DNA of 64,000 bases from Prolixibacteraceae bacterium (lineage in GTDB: Bacteria > Bacteroidota > Bacteroidia > Bacteroidales > Prolixibacteraceae): the NCBI GenBank assembly GCA_025210775.1, contig JAOARB010000007.1, forward strand, positions 62,001 to 126,000, in the 5' to 3' direction. The first letter of the stretch is position 1, and every line of letters begins with the position of its first letter. The notes below the pieces were generated by a model. That model saw nothing but the letters and a program-made list of their open reading frames with translations. It had not been told where the DNA came from and did not search any database. Shown here in pieces: positions 7,554 to 17,500 of the stretch. Position numbers and translations under genes: made by a program.

Positions 7554-9476
7554 ATGAAAAAGAGAATTACAGATTATTGGATGCATCGTTTTTTACCAAG
7601 GGGTGTGGTTCTAGGAATGGACCTTATCATTGTTGGTGTAACTTTTGCATTGACCTATTTCTTACGTTTTAATCTTGAATGGATTCACGTAGATATAGGG
7701 AGTATGTATATGCAGATGGGGTTGGTTTCCATCGTTTACCTATTGATGTTTTTGCTGTTTAAACCCTTCTCTGGGATTATTCGTCATACGACTTTTCATG
7801 ATGGAATGCAGATAATTAAATCTACGGTTGCAGCTACGGCGTTGTTACTTGTTTTTTCTTCTCTGCTTAGAACATTTCCTGCTACTCGCTCTTTTTTGAT
7901 GCCTTATTCGGTGGTTATTGTTCAACTTTTCTTAGTAACCTTTCTGCTTGTTGCTATACGTGTGGGTATTAAGATTGTCTATAATCGTATGATGGCTCCT
8001 CCGTCTGGGGTTCCCGTTGCAATCTTTGGAGCAGGAAGTCTGGGAATGACTACTTTAGAGGTGCTAAAACGTAATAAAAGACCGAATTATCGTATTGTGG
8101 GGTTTTGGGATGACCTCTCTTCTTTAAAAGGGAAAGCCATTGATGGAGTTAAGGTGATTGGAGGAGTCGATGCTTTAGATCAGATGAAAGAGATGGGATG
8201 TCAGGAGCTAGTGATTGCAATCCATCCCAAGAATTTATCTGCAGAAGTGAAGACCTCTATCGCAAATAAAGCTTTAGAACTTGGTATGAAGGTGAAAGAG
8301 GCTCCTGATTCTGAGGAGTGGATTGAAGGGTCTTTTGGTGCCCATCAGATAAGAGAAATTAAGGTTGAGTCGTTACTTGAACGATCGCCTATCAAGGTGA
8401 ATATGGATAGTATCGCGAATGAACTTGCAGGTGCTGTGGTGATGGTGACTGGTGCTGCAGGTTCAATTGGATCGGAGATTGTGCGTCAGATTTTGCCTTT
8501 TGAACCAAAAAGATTGCTAATTGTTGATCAAGCAGAGTCTGCTTTGTATGATCTACAGAATGAGATTAAAGAGAAAGGATATTGTTCTTCTTTTACTCCT
8601 ATTGTTACAGACGTAACTATCGGAGAGAGAATGGATCAGTTCTTTGATAAATATAGACCTACCCATGTTTTTCATGCTGCTGCTTATAAGCATGTTCCAA
8701 TGATGGAGGAGCAGCCATATGAAGCGATACGCGTTAATATCGGTAGTTGTCGTACCATGGCTGACCTCTCGGTGAAGTATGGTGTCACAAAATTTGTGAT
8801 GGTATCTACCGATAAAGCGGTGAATCCTACCAATGTAATGGGAGCTTCGAAACGTATTTGTGAAATGTATGTGCAAGGTTTGGCTAGTCAACCTGAGGTG
8901 AAGACTCAGTTTGTGACGACACGTTTTGGAAACGTACTAGGATCTAATGGCTCGGTAGTGCCTCTTTTCCAACGTCAGATACGTATGGGGGGACCTGTAT
9001 GTGTGACACATAAAGAGATTACACGTTATTTTATGACCATACCAGAGGCCTGTCGTTTGGTGTTGGAAGCTGGATTTATGGGTAATGGTGGAGAGATTTA
9101 TCTTTTTGATATGGGTTCGCCTGTAAAAATTTATGATCTTGCTGAAAAGATGATTCGTTTACATGGATTAGTACCTAATGAGGATATTCAAATTAAGGTG
9201 GTGGGCCTTCGTCAAGGAGAGAAATTGTACGAAGAACTACTTGCCACAAAAGAGAATACCATTCCTACTCACCATGAAAAGATTATGGTGGCGAAAGTTC
9301 GATCTGTTGATTTTGAGAGTGTAAAAAAGCAGATTCATGAGATGTTGTATCAATTAAATGAGGATTCTGAAACTGCTTTGGTTGGAAGAATGAAAGCATT
9401 AGTTCCAGAGTTTATCTCAAATAATTCAATATATTCTAAACTTGATCAAGACAGTAAAAAAGTCGTGATGGAGTAA
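7554..9476 (+). CDS. PglF-like membrane UDP-GlcNAc 4,6-dehydratase (CapD/FlaA1 family), copy 1
   Basis: This 640-residue protein has four N-terminal transmembrane helices (about 17-140), a first Rossmann-like domain (AIFGAGSLGMTTLEVL, about 156-171) and a C-terminal extended-SDR domain with the NAD motif VTGAAGSIGSE (298-308). The active-site string STDKAVNPTNVMGASKR (418-434) places T419, D420 and K421 with M429 in the spot of the usual SDR tyrosine, the signature of PglF. The reaction is UDP-GlcNAc to UDP-4-keto-6-deoxy-GlcNAc, feeding the PglE-like enzyme. I use the ATG at 7554; an in-frame TTG at 7545 would add three residues. A paralogue lies at 11322. Confidence 0.92.
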   Translation: MKKRITDYWMHRFLPRGVVLGMDLIIVGVTFALTYFLRFNLEWIHVDIGSMYMQMGLVSIVYLLMFLLFKPFSGIIRHTTFHDGMQIIKSTVAATALLLVFSSLLRTFPATRSFLMPYSVVIVQLFLVTFLLVAIRVGIKIVYNRMMAPPSGVPVAIFGAGSLGMTTLEVLKRNKRPNYRIVGFWDDLSSLKGKAIDGVKVIGGVDALDQMKEMGCQELVIAIHPKNLSAEVKTSIANKALELGMKVKEAPDSEEWIEGSFGAHQIREIKVESLLERSPIKVNMDSIANELAGAVVMVTGAAGSIGSEIVRQILPFEPKRLLIVDQAESALYDLQNEIKEKGYCSSFTPIVTDVTIGERMDQFFDKYRPTHVFHAAAYKHVPMMEEQPYEAIRVNIGSCRTMADLSVKYGVTKFVMVSTDKAVNPTNVMGASKRICEMYVQGLASQPEVKTQFVTTRFGNVLGSNGSVVPLFQRQIRMGGPVCVTHKEITRYFMTIPEACRLVLEAGFMGNGGEIYLFDMGSPVKIYDLAEKMIRLHGLVPNEDIQIKVVGLRQGEKLYEELLATKENTIPTHHEKIMVAKVRSVDFESVKKQIHEMLYQLNEDSETALVGRMKALVPEFISNNSIYSKLDQDSKKVVME

Positions 9477-9506
9477 TTAAAAAATAAAGGCTATTCGTAA
9501 CCGTAT

Positions 9507-10394
9507 ATGGAAAAGAAACTTTTTTACTATAGATTTTGTGGCAAAAGATGGTTCCTTTTGTTTGTTATTGCTTTTACTTCTTTCCGAGTAAATGCGAAAG
9601 ATAACTTTGGTGATCATCTAGAGTTTGGTTTTGGTATTGGCCCAACGAAGTTTACTGGAACTGTAAATATGTCTGGTGGAGATTTTCTCTCTTTTTATCG
9701 TACGGATGGCAATAAGATTGGTTTGGCTTTTACCCCTGAAATACGTTATCATTTTAGTGATTATGTGGCTTTAGATTTGCATAGTTCGATTGCTAATCTT
9801 TCAGGAGATATCACCTATAATGGAGATCCTACTGGAACCAATGTGACCATCACTCCTGGAACCAAACGTGCTTACAAAACCTCGATATTTAACTTTATTC
9901 CTATGGTCAATCTAAATCTTTTAAAGATTGTTAACCATCATGCAAGGGATGATATCTCTTTTCATCTACGTATGGGAGTAGGAATGAGTTATTGTGGTAT
10001 TCAGACTCTACCTTTTCAACCTTCAGAGAATTTATATGATTATGGTGAAACATCGTGGTGGGTTGCGACAGGAGCTGGAGGTTTTATTTTTCAAAAGAAA
10101 CTAAATAATGGATGGAGTTGTTTTGGTTCTTTTACGATGTTGGCCTCTGCTACCTCTAAAGTGGATGCCTATTATATAGATAGTAATCCAGTTCATGAAG
10201 GAATTCCTTCCTCAGGAGGTAAGGTTAACTCGCGACCTTTTGCTGCAGATACCCATGCTTATATGGCTTTGGGTCTCACATATCGAATTAAGGCGAGCAG
10301 TAGTGTTGGTGGTCACCGTTATAAATCTAAGAAGATGTCGCGTAGCAGCTTGCGTAAGAGACGTAAGAAACACACTAGTCCTTGGGTTAATTAA
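9507..10394 (+). CDS. Secreted outer-membrane beta-barrel-like protein
   Basis: The 295-residue protein has a hydrophobic signal segment (WFLLFVIAFTSFRVNA, about 15-30) followed by alternating polar/aromatic strands (HLEFGFGIGPTKFTG, IGLAFTPEIRYHFSDYVALD, AYMALGLTYRI) that fit an 8-10-stranded OmpA/PorT-like barrel. The last 30 residues are very basic (KSKKMSRSSLRKRRKKH), unlike the aromatic final strand expected of a barrel, so this tail may lie in the periplasm. It is 30 bp after the first PglF-like gene and 13 bp before another secreted-protein gene, suggesting one transcript. Function unknown; a role in exporting or binding the surface glycan is only a guess. Confidence 0.75.
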   Translation: MEKKLFYYRFCGKRWFLLFVIAFTSFRVNAKDNFGDHLEFGFGIGPTKFTGTVNMSGGDFLSFYRTDGNKIGLAFTPEIRYHFSDYVALDLHSSIANLSGDITYNGDPTGTNVTITPGTKRAYKTSIFNFIPMVNLNLLKIVNHHARDDISFHLRMGVGMSYCGIQTLPFQPSENLYDYGETSWWVATGAGGFIFQKKLNNGWSCFGSFTMLASATSKVDAYYIDSNPVHEGIPSSGGKVNSRPFAADTHAYMALGLTYRIKASSSVGGHRYKSKKMSRSSLRKRRKKHTSPWVN

Positions 10395-10407
10395 TATTGA
10401 ATTGTTG

Positions 10408-11169
10408 ATGTTTAGACTTTTATTTACTCTTTTGATCGGTTTTTGTTGCATCTCTTTTGCTGTTGCACAGGAACCGATGGAAGAAGAGAAGGTTCCCCCT
10501 TTTCAGTGGGATCAATTCTCTATTCTTAATATACGAGATTTTAGGGGTAAGCCTGTAAAAGAGAAAGTACCTTTTCAATCGCAAGGACATTATATCTTAG
10601 AGGATAATACTAATTTTATATATTTTCTTTTTAAGCGAAACCTAAATAAAAATATCGCGATCTATTTTGATCCCAATGATTCTTGGTTACAAAAGAAGAA
10701 AGGGGATATTGGTCAAAAACTTCTTTATGAACAGACCGTCTTTAATATTTATGAGGTGGCTGCTCGAAGGTTGAGAAAGAAATATCGAGAACATTCGAGG
10801 TGGAAACTCGTCTTTGGAGATGCAAAGGAGATTAAAAAGGAGGTGGTTAGTGATTTGAATGAACGCCTCTATAACTATCGCCTTACTTCTTATTACGGTA
10901 CTGGAGAGTTTCAACAGATGAAATGGGGATTTACTGTAAAGCGAGATCTCCGTTCTCTTGAAGATTTTGCTTTCGAAGCCAAGATCAAGAAAGAGGAAGA
11001 CAGAGAGAAAAGACAACAGGAACGTAAGAATAAAAAGGCACTGGCTAAAGAGAAGAAAGATGCCAAACGTGCCCAACGTCGAGAAGAAAGAGAGTTGAAA
11101 AAAGAAGAAAAGGCTATTCAGAAAGAAGAGAAGCTAGAAGCTGCTGCCGAAGAAGAGCTAGAGGAATAA
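10408..11169 (+). CDS. Secreted unknown protein with charged coiled-coil tail
   Basis: The longest open frame starts at 10195 inside the previous gene, but the ATG at 10408 gives a classic signal peptide (MFRLLFTLLIGFCCISFAVA, 1-20, cleavage before Q), so I use that start (253 residues). The mature part has a folded-looking region (about 30-180) and then about 70 residues made almost entirely of Lys, Glu, Arg and Ala (from about 183), a probable periplasmic single helix or coiled coil. I do not recognise a family. It sits between two PglF paralogues and is followed by a strong terminator at 11175. Confidence 0.75.
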   Translation: MFRLLFTLLIGFCCISFAVAQEPMEEEKVPPFQWDQFSILNIRDFRGKPVKEKVPFQSQGHYILEDNTNFIYFLFKRNLNKNIAIYFDPNDSWLQKKKGDIGQKLLYEQTVFNIYEVAARRLRKKYREHSRWKLVFGDAKEIKKEVVSDLNERLYNYRLTSYYGTGEFQQMKWGFTVKRDLRSLEDFAFEAKIKKEEDREKRQQERKNKKALAKEKKDAKRAQRREERELKKEEKAIQKEEKLEAAAEEELEE

Positions 11170-11174
11170 GAGAT

Positions 11175-11222
11175 AAAGGATTTAAATTTTACATTGTAAA
11201 ATTTAGATCCTTTATTTTTTTT
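11175..11222 (+). terminator. Intrinsic terminator
   Basis: A 17-bp stem with one mismatch (11175-11191 with 11197-11213, loop CATTG) is followed by a T-run (11211-11222). It ends the transcript containing the first PglF-like gene and its two secreted-protein genes. Confidence 0.88.
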
Positions 11223-11321
11223 GTAAACTTTGAGTATATTTTAAAAAGGAATCCTATAACTAAACTTTTTATCTTTCTTATTGTTCTCCTTTTTGAAAAG
11301 CTATTAACCTATAGATATTTT

Positions 11322-13241
11322 ATGAAAAAGAAATTACATCAATGGTTAAGTGATCGCTATATCTCAAGGGTGGCCGTATTTATTTTGGATCTTATGCTTG
11401 TGGTGATTGCTTTTGCCTTTGTCCAACTGCTTTTGGTATTGCATTCTCATGTTTATATGCCTCTGACTTATGTCGGGATATTACTGTCATCTATTATTGC
11501 TATTTATGGACTGAGTTTTGCTATTCTAAAATCTTATTCGGGTATATTACGTCATAGTACCTTTAGGGACATCAGTTTGGTGTTTGTTGCTACGTCTATT
11601 TCTGTCGTTGTTTTGTCTATCGTAAATACTATATGTGATTCGTTGTATCACTTTTTTATGTGGACCAATACTCATTTGTTTGTTCACGGTGCTGTTTCTT
11701 TTGCTGCTCTCTTTGTGTGGCGTCTTTCTATTAAGGCCTTTTTTCGTTTTACAACTACATCGCGACAAATTAAGGAGGTTCGTGTGGCGATATATGGAGC
11801 GGGTGTTTTTGGTACAACGACATATAATGTTCTAAAAAATTCGGCGAGTCCAAGATATCGAGTAGTGGCTTTTATTGATGATAATCATTTTCTTAAAAAT
11901 AAATCGGTACAAAATATTCCTGTTATTGGTGGAGTAAATGATCTTTCTTCTTTGACATCTCTTAATGTTCAAGAGGTGGTGTTGGCAATTAGTCCAAAGT
12001 TGATTAGTCGTAAAAAGAAGGATGATATAGCAACGCTTCTGATGAAACAGAAGATTGTTTTTAAAGTGGCTCCCGAAACAGAAAAGTGGATTGATGGCTC
12101 TTTTGATGTAAGTCAGATTAAGAAAATACAGATCCGTGATTTATTAACTCGATTGCCTATCGAAATGAATACCGAAAGAATAGGGGATGGTTTGGAAAAT
12201 AGGATTGTGATGGTTACAGGTGCTGCAGGGTCTATTGGATCGGAGATTGTTCGACAAATATGCCATTTCCCTGTTGCTCGTCTCATTTTGATTGATCAAG
12301 CTGAGAGTGCTCTTTATGATTTACAACAGGAGCTGAAACAAAATAAAGTAGAGGTGGATATAGTGTGTATTGTTGCAGATGTATCTAATGCTTCTCGTAT
12401 GAAAATGCTTTTTAGTACTTTACACCCTGAGGTGATTTTCCATGCTGCTGCATATAAACATGTGCCTTTGATGGAGGAGAATCCTTATGAAGCGATTCGT
12501 GTTAATGTGGGTGGCTGTCGAGTTCTCTCTGAATTGTCTGTGGAGTATAAAGTGCGAAAATTTGTGATGGTCTCTACTGATAAGGCAGTGAATCCTACCA
12601 ATGTAATGGGCGCATCGAAACGTATATGTGAAATGTATGTTCAGGCTTTGGCTTTAAAAGGAGATCATCAAACCTCATTTGTTACAACCCGTTTTGGAAA
12701 TGTGCTTGGATCTAACGGTTCTGTGGTTCCTCTCTTTGAAAAACAGATTGCTGCAGGCGGACCTATTACAGTTACGGATAAAAAGATTACAAGATATTTT
12801 ATGACTATCCCAGAGGCTTGTCAATTAGTTCTTGAGGCTGGGTTTATGGGTAAAGGTGGTGAGATATTCCTTTTTGATATGGGAGAGCCTGTACGTATTT
12901 ATAATATGGCTAAAAAGATGATTCGTTTAAGCGGATTGGAACCATATAAGGATATTGATATTGAGGTTACTGGTCTTAGAGATGGAGAGAAACTTTATGA
13001 AGAGTTGTTAGCTAATGCTGAGAATACGGTTCCTACTTATCATGAGAAGATTATGATTGCGAAGGTAAGGACTGTAGAATATGAAAGAGTGGCTTCTTCG
13101 GTTGTCCAGATGTTGCGTGATCTTAATGTTGTTTCAGATCTAACTCTAGTGCAACAGATGAAATCTTTGGTTCCTGAATTTGTCTCAAATCATTCTAAGT
13201 TTTGTTCATTAGATAAAGCAATGATGACTAATAATATGTAG
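11322..13241 (+). CDS. PglF-like membrane UDP-GlcNAc 4,6-dehydratase (CapD/FlaA1 family), copy 2
   Basis: The 639-residue paralogue of the protein at 7554 has the same order: four membrane helices (about 15-142), a nucleotide-binding domain (AIYGAGVFGTTTYNVL, 156-171) and the SDR domain (VTGAAGSIGSE, 298-308). The active-site residues T419, D420, K421 and M429 are conserved at exactly the same positions, so both copies should be active dehydratases. The N-terminal membrane part has diverged much more than the catalytic part. It has its own upstream terminator and downstream terminator, so it is a separate transcription unit, possibly for a different sugar branch such as the tri-gene wlb set at 19763. 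Confidence 0.9.
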   Translation: MKKKLHQWLSDRYISRVAVFILDLMLVVIAFAFVQLLLVLHSHVYMPLTYVGILLSSIIAIYGLSFAILKSYSGILRHSTFRDISLVFVATSISVVVLSIVNTICDSLYHFFMWTNTHLFVHGAVSFAALFVWRLSIKAFFRFTTTSRQIKEVRVAIYGAGVFGTTTYNVLKNSASPRYRVVAFIDDNHFLKNKSVQNIPVIGGVNDLSSLTSLNVQEVVLAISPKLISRKKKDDIATLLMKQKIVFKVAPETEKWIDGSFDVSQIKKIQIRDLLTRLPIEMNTERIGDGLENRIVMVTGAAGSIGSEIVRQICHFPVARLILIDQAESALYDLQQELKQNKVEVDIVCIVADVSNASRMKMLFSTLHPEVIFHAAAYKHVPLMEENPYEAIRVNVGGCRVLSELSVEYKVRKFVMVSTDKAVNPTNVMGASKRICEMYVQALALKGDHQTSFVTTRFGNVLGSNGSVVPLFEKQIAAGGPITVTDKKITRYFMTIPEACQLVLEAGFMGKGGEIFLFDMGEPVRIYNMAKKMIRLSGLEPYKDIDIEVTGLRDGEKLYEELLANAENTVPTYHEKIMIAKVRTVEYERVASSVVQMLRDLNVVSDLTLVQQMKSLVPEFVSNHSKFCSLDKAMMTNNM

Positions 13242-13286
13242 AATAATCGTTTTTTTGTGGTTAGGAAATAAATTATGATTTTTCGA

Positions 13287-13328
13287 GAAAGGGGAAGAGT
13301 GTTACGACATACTTCCCCTTTCTTTTTT
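13287..13328. terminator. Bidirectional intrinsic terminator
   Basis: An 11-bp stem (13287-13297 with 13312-13322, core AAAGGGGAAG/CTTCCCCTTT) is followed by T's on the + strand. It lies between the second PglF-like gene and the convergent MFS gene and can serve both. Confidence 0.85.
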
Positions 13329-14473
13329 TATGCGATCTTTTGACGAGGGATGTATTTGGTGAAGTATAGTGATATAAGAGCGATGACCATTCCGAATAGA
13401 AATGGAATCCTCCAGTTAATACTCCATAATATTCCACCAAGAAAAGGGATGATAACGGCGGATAGGTGGTTGATGGTAAATCCTACTGCCATAGAAGATC
13501 CTATGTCTCTAGGATCGGCAATTTTCTGAAACCATGTTTTGATTCCCATAGAGAAAGGGAAGAAGATATGGTCTAAGATATAAAGAATGGCAATAATATA
13601 ACTGTTCTCAAACCATGCATAGCCAGCGAAGATGAGGATTAAAGCAGTGTATTCTATTTGAAGCATTCGTTTTTCTCCATAATGATTGATCATACGTGCA
13701 ATAAAAGGATTGGCAAAATAGCCGATGATGTTATTAAAAACAAATAATCCGGTAACTTGTGAAATGGTAAAATGATGCATCTTGACCAACATAAAAACAG
13801 AGAAGACCACAAAGATTTGTCTTCGAGATCCACTAAGGAAGTTGAGCACATAGAAGAGCCAATATTTCTTTTTAAGAATAATCTTCTTTTGTTGTTTGTG
13901 TTCCAGTTCTTTGGTTGGATTTTTGGTGAGTCCCCATAAGGCTGCAATAATCACTATACCTCCGAAGAAAAAGTAGTTGTACTTATATGAGATAAAGTCA
14001 AATTGCGATGCGCTCCATATAATAAGACCCGCTAAAATGTTAGCTCCTGCTGCATAGCCTTTGGTTTTTCCTATGACTAAGGCTGCTTCTTTGGGTGGAA
14101 AATATTGTAAGGTTAGCGATTGATTGGTCGTTTCATAATAATGGAATCCTAAGGACATTGCTAGGGTGGTTAGAATCATTCCTATGTAGGAATCAAAAAG
14201 TCCTACGACAAATATTCCTATTCCCATAAGCATCACTGATATGGATGCAAGTCTATGCTCTTTGATTATCAGTAGCAGATAGATCACTAGTAGAGACAAG
14301 AATCCTGGTATCTCTCTAATGGATTGGATTGATCCTACTTGTATACTATCTAAATGAACTATGTCTACAGCGAAATTGTTAAATAATGTCCTCCATGCTT
14401 GAAACCCGAAGGCAACACAGAATGAAAGAACTACCAAGTAGATGTACATTGGCTTTTGTTGAAAGTTACTCAT
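13328..14473 (-). CDS. MFS transporter
   Basis: From the ATG at 14473 the protein has 381 residues and about 11-12 membrane helices, with the cytoplasmic mid-loop (NPTKELEHKQQKKIILKKKY) dividing two six-helix halves. This is the Major Facilitator layout. The longest frame starts at 14545, but its first 24 residues are hydrophobic in an unhelpful way and would overlap the divergent gene; MSNFQQKP is a better start, MHKKID at 14491 an alternative. Substrate unknown. It is the only minus-strand gene within the glycan locus, facing away from the T9SS protein gene, and may be independent of glycan synthesis. Confidence 0.82.
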   Translation of the reverse strand: MSNFQQKPMYIYLVVLSFCVAFGFQAWRTLFNNFAVDIVHLDSIQVGSIQSIREIPGFLSLLVIYLLLIIKEHRLASISVMLMGIGIFVVGLFDSYIGMILTTLAMSLGFHYYETTNQSLTLQYFPPKEAALVIGKTKGYAAGANILAGLIIWSASQFDFISYKYNYFFFGGIVIIAALWGLTKNPTKELEHKQQKKIILKKKYWLFYVLNFLSGSRRQIFVVFSVFMLVKMHHFTISQVTGLFVFNNIIGYFANPFIARMINHYGEKRMLQIEYTALILIFAGYAWFENSYIIAILYILDHIFFPFSMGIKTWFQKIADPRDIGSSMAVGFTINHLSAVIIPFLGGILWSINWRIPFLFGMVIALISLYFTKYIPRQKIA

Positions 14474-14536
14474 GTCGATCTTTTTATGCATGAAGCTCTT
14501 TATTAATTTAAAATAGTTAACAAAAATAATCAAAAG

Positions 14537-17500
14537 ATGAAACATCAGGTTATCAAGGACAAGATGTATTTATTATGTGCCCTATTTATTCCAGTATTTT
14601 TATTTTCCAACGTTGCATTCTGTCAACCTTTACCGCCTAATCCGTCCGGTAACCCTGTTTTTAATAAAAATAAGGCTCCTATTATTTCGGAGGTTTCTTT
14701 CCCGTCTACGATAGATCATTTGCATCAGATGATTGTTGATTGTGCTATTGATGATTCGGATGGAAGAGTTAAGAACTGTTTTCTAGTGATTGAAGATGGT
14801 GATGTTTCGATTAAGGGGGTGAGAGATTATAATAGGAATAGGTATGTATTTGACATAGGTTCTTTCGTGCCTGGGGATTATCAGTTTATTGTTAAGGCTG
14901 AGGATGATGAGGGACTTTCTGCTTCTTCTGATTCATATGCTTTTCATGTGGTTCCAGCAACCCCCGTATGTAATTTGGAGTGTCATTCTACTATCTTGGC
15001 AAGAGAGATTCAATTACAACTTCTTGTGGATAATCTTTCTGTTGAATCTTTGAATTTCTCTTTGATTGCTAAAGATACCGATCGATTGGTGGAGAAAAAA
15101 AGTGTTGAGGTAAATGAAGATCGAACGGTTGCTTTATCTTTCAAAGATTTAGCCCCTAACTCTTCCTATAGTCTTCAAATAGAGTTGTGTAATAGATATA
15201 TTTGTTCTGAAGATATTATTTTAAAGGAATTCTTGACCAAACGTTTGGTTACAACTTTTAGTTATTCTTTGAGTGATAGCTCTAAGGAATATGATCTACT
15301 AAACAAGTGGAGTAGTCCTGTTTCTTTGGAACTTAATGGAGTAGATCTGGCTCGCAATACGATTGTTCGATTAGATGAGTTTACACGTTACTCTCTAGAC
15401 CAGATAACTTGGAGTGCCCCAGGTAGTGTTATTGAATTGCCATGGAGAGAGGTCGAACAGGGAAAGAAAATTTTTCTTCAATTTCGACATAATGATGTTG
15501 GGCTTTTTAAGGATGCTATTGTCATTGATTATGATGATCATCTTGAATGTAAGGAGTTTTATGTTCTTCGAAAAGTCCAAGTTGTTGTACCTCAGACTAG
15601 TTTTACTGTGGATGAGATGAATCTTACCTCTAAAGGTACTTTGTTGTCCAAATGCAGTTGTAATAAAGATTTAAAAGATTATGATGGTTTGGTATTGGTT
15701 GTTTCTCGTTCTCCTGTGGTGGATGTAGACTTGAATAAGAGTATCCCAAATAATGTTTCTTATACTCTTTTATGTGAATCTAGTTGTCGACAAAAAGAGA
15801 TCTTACTTCCGTTTAGAAGTAAAAGATTTTATGTAGCCGTTTTACCTTATAAGATCGGACTAGATCATCTTTTGGTATCTAAAAATAAGCATATTGTAGG
15901 AACTCGATTCTTATCTCCAATAGATGAGATGACTCCTGAATTCTATTTGTATAGTATCTCTTCCGATAGAAAAGGAAATTGGCATACTTTTTGGGTGTAT
16001 GAAAATAAACTAATTAACTTAAGAAAGACAATTGAGTATACAAGAATGTATATTTATAATAGTGAGGGTGAATTAGAAGAGGATAAGTTGTTGTCTCAAG
16101 ATAAGATCGGTCATAGTGGGGAAGGTATGTGTTCTGTTTATGGTGGAGATTTAGTTGATAATGGACATGCTACAGCCTGTTCTGTATTGTTAACATATAA
16201 AGATCGTATTATTGAATTTATGCGTTTCGGAGATGCAAAACCAATTAACGATATTCGTTTTTGTGATATTCAGCCTCGTGTTTATGTTGGAGCAGATCAG
16301 ACCCCTGATTCTAATAAAAGAGCGTATCTCTTGAATTATAAGAAGGATAAGGATGGTGTAAGATATTTATGGGAAGAAGGGGATAAGTTTTGGGATTATA
16401 CAGCCCTTTATTGGTTTCCTAAACATCATTTATTGTGGCAAGGAAAAGACCCTACCCATTTTAATGACCTTAATAACTGGAGGTTTATACCTAACTGTTG
16501 TAGTGATCTTGTGGTTCCATCGAAATTTAAAGAGGTTACTATTAATCAAGATTTAAAATGTGCCTCCTTGTCTTATGATGCGGAGACTCATCTAAGTGGT
16601 CTAGAACATATTCCAGATAGTGTCTACCTTTCTTGTGAAAAGACTTTTTTACCTAAAAGGTGGCATTTTATTTTTGCTTCTTCATCTAATAAAAAGATAG
16701 GTTTATATGAACCTTCTAAAGGACAGTTGTTTATTAAGCGATGGAATGATAAGTGGGAAGATGTTTCTGCCGATGAAGACTTGAAAGAAGGTGAAGGATA
16801 TATTCTCTATTCAACTAAGGATACCCTTAAGTTAGATAGTCGAGAATGGATGAAAAATCTTCATACGAAATCTTATCATTATTCTTTGGCTTCTGGTGAC
16901 GGATGGCGTTTTGTAGGTAATCCTTTTAATTATTATGCTGATGTTACTCGTTCGATTGCGGAATTTACCACCTCTTTTGTATATGTCTATGATGATAAGA
17001 AGCCTGGATACCAGGTGATTTCATTGGATGGCCTTTCGCTTGATGATGATTATCCTTTTGATGGTCTTGCTCCTCATCAAGGATTTTTTGTACAACAGAC
17101 CAAAGAGGGAGATGTGTTGTGGGATGATGAATCACAAACAAAGCGTGGAAGAATAAAATCGAAACCTATCGATAAACAGTATTGTTCTATATCTTTAAAA
17201 GTTACTGCTCCTGAATCATTAGAGATGGATAACTTAAAGATTGTTTTAACCAAAAGGAAAAGTGTGGATTATATCCCAAAAGAAGATGCAACAAAGTTCA
17301 TCTTTGAAAAGAATGGATTGCCACAGATCTTTAGCCTTGCTTTGGATAAAAAATTGGTTATAGACCAAAGGCCTCTTAGAAGTCAAGTGATCCCTTTAGG
17401 ATTTATGGTGGATAAAGATATGGATCTTCCTATTACTATATCTCAACGTAATGGAGGAAAAAATAAATATTGTTTGTGGATTGAAGATTCATATAGTGGC

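Noticed and set aside
10195..10407. N-terminal extension of the coiled-coil protein overlapping the barrel gene
   Set aside because: The internal ATG at 10408 is directly followed by a clear signal peptide; the extension would bury it and overlaps a convincing gene in another frame.
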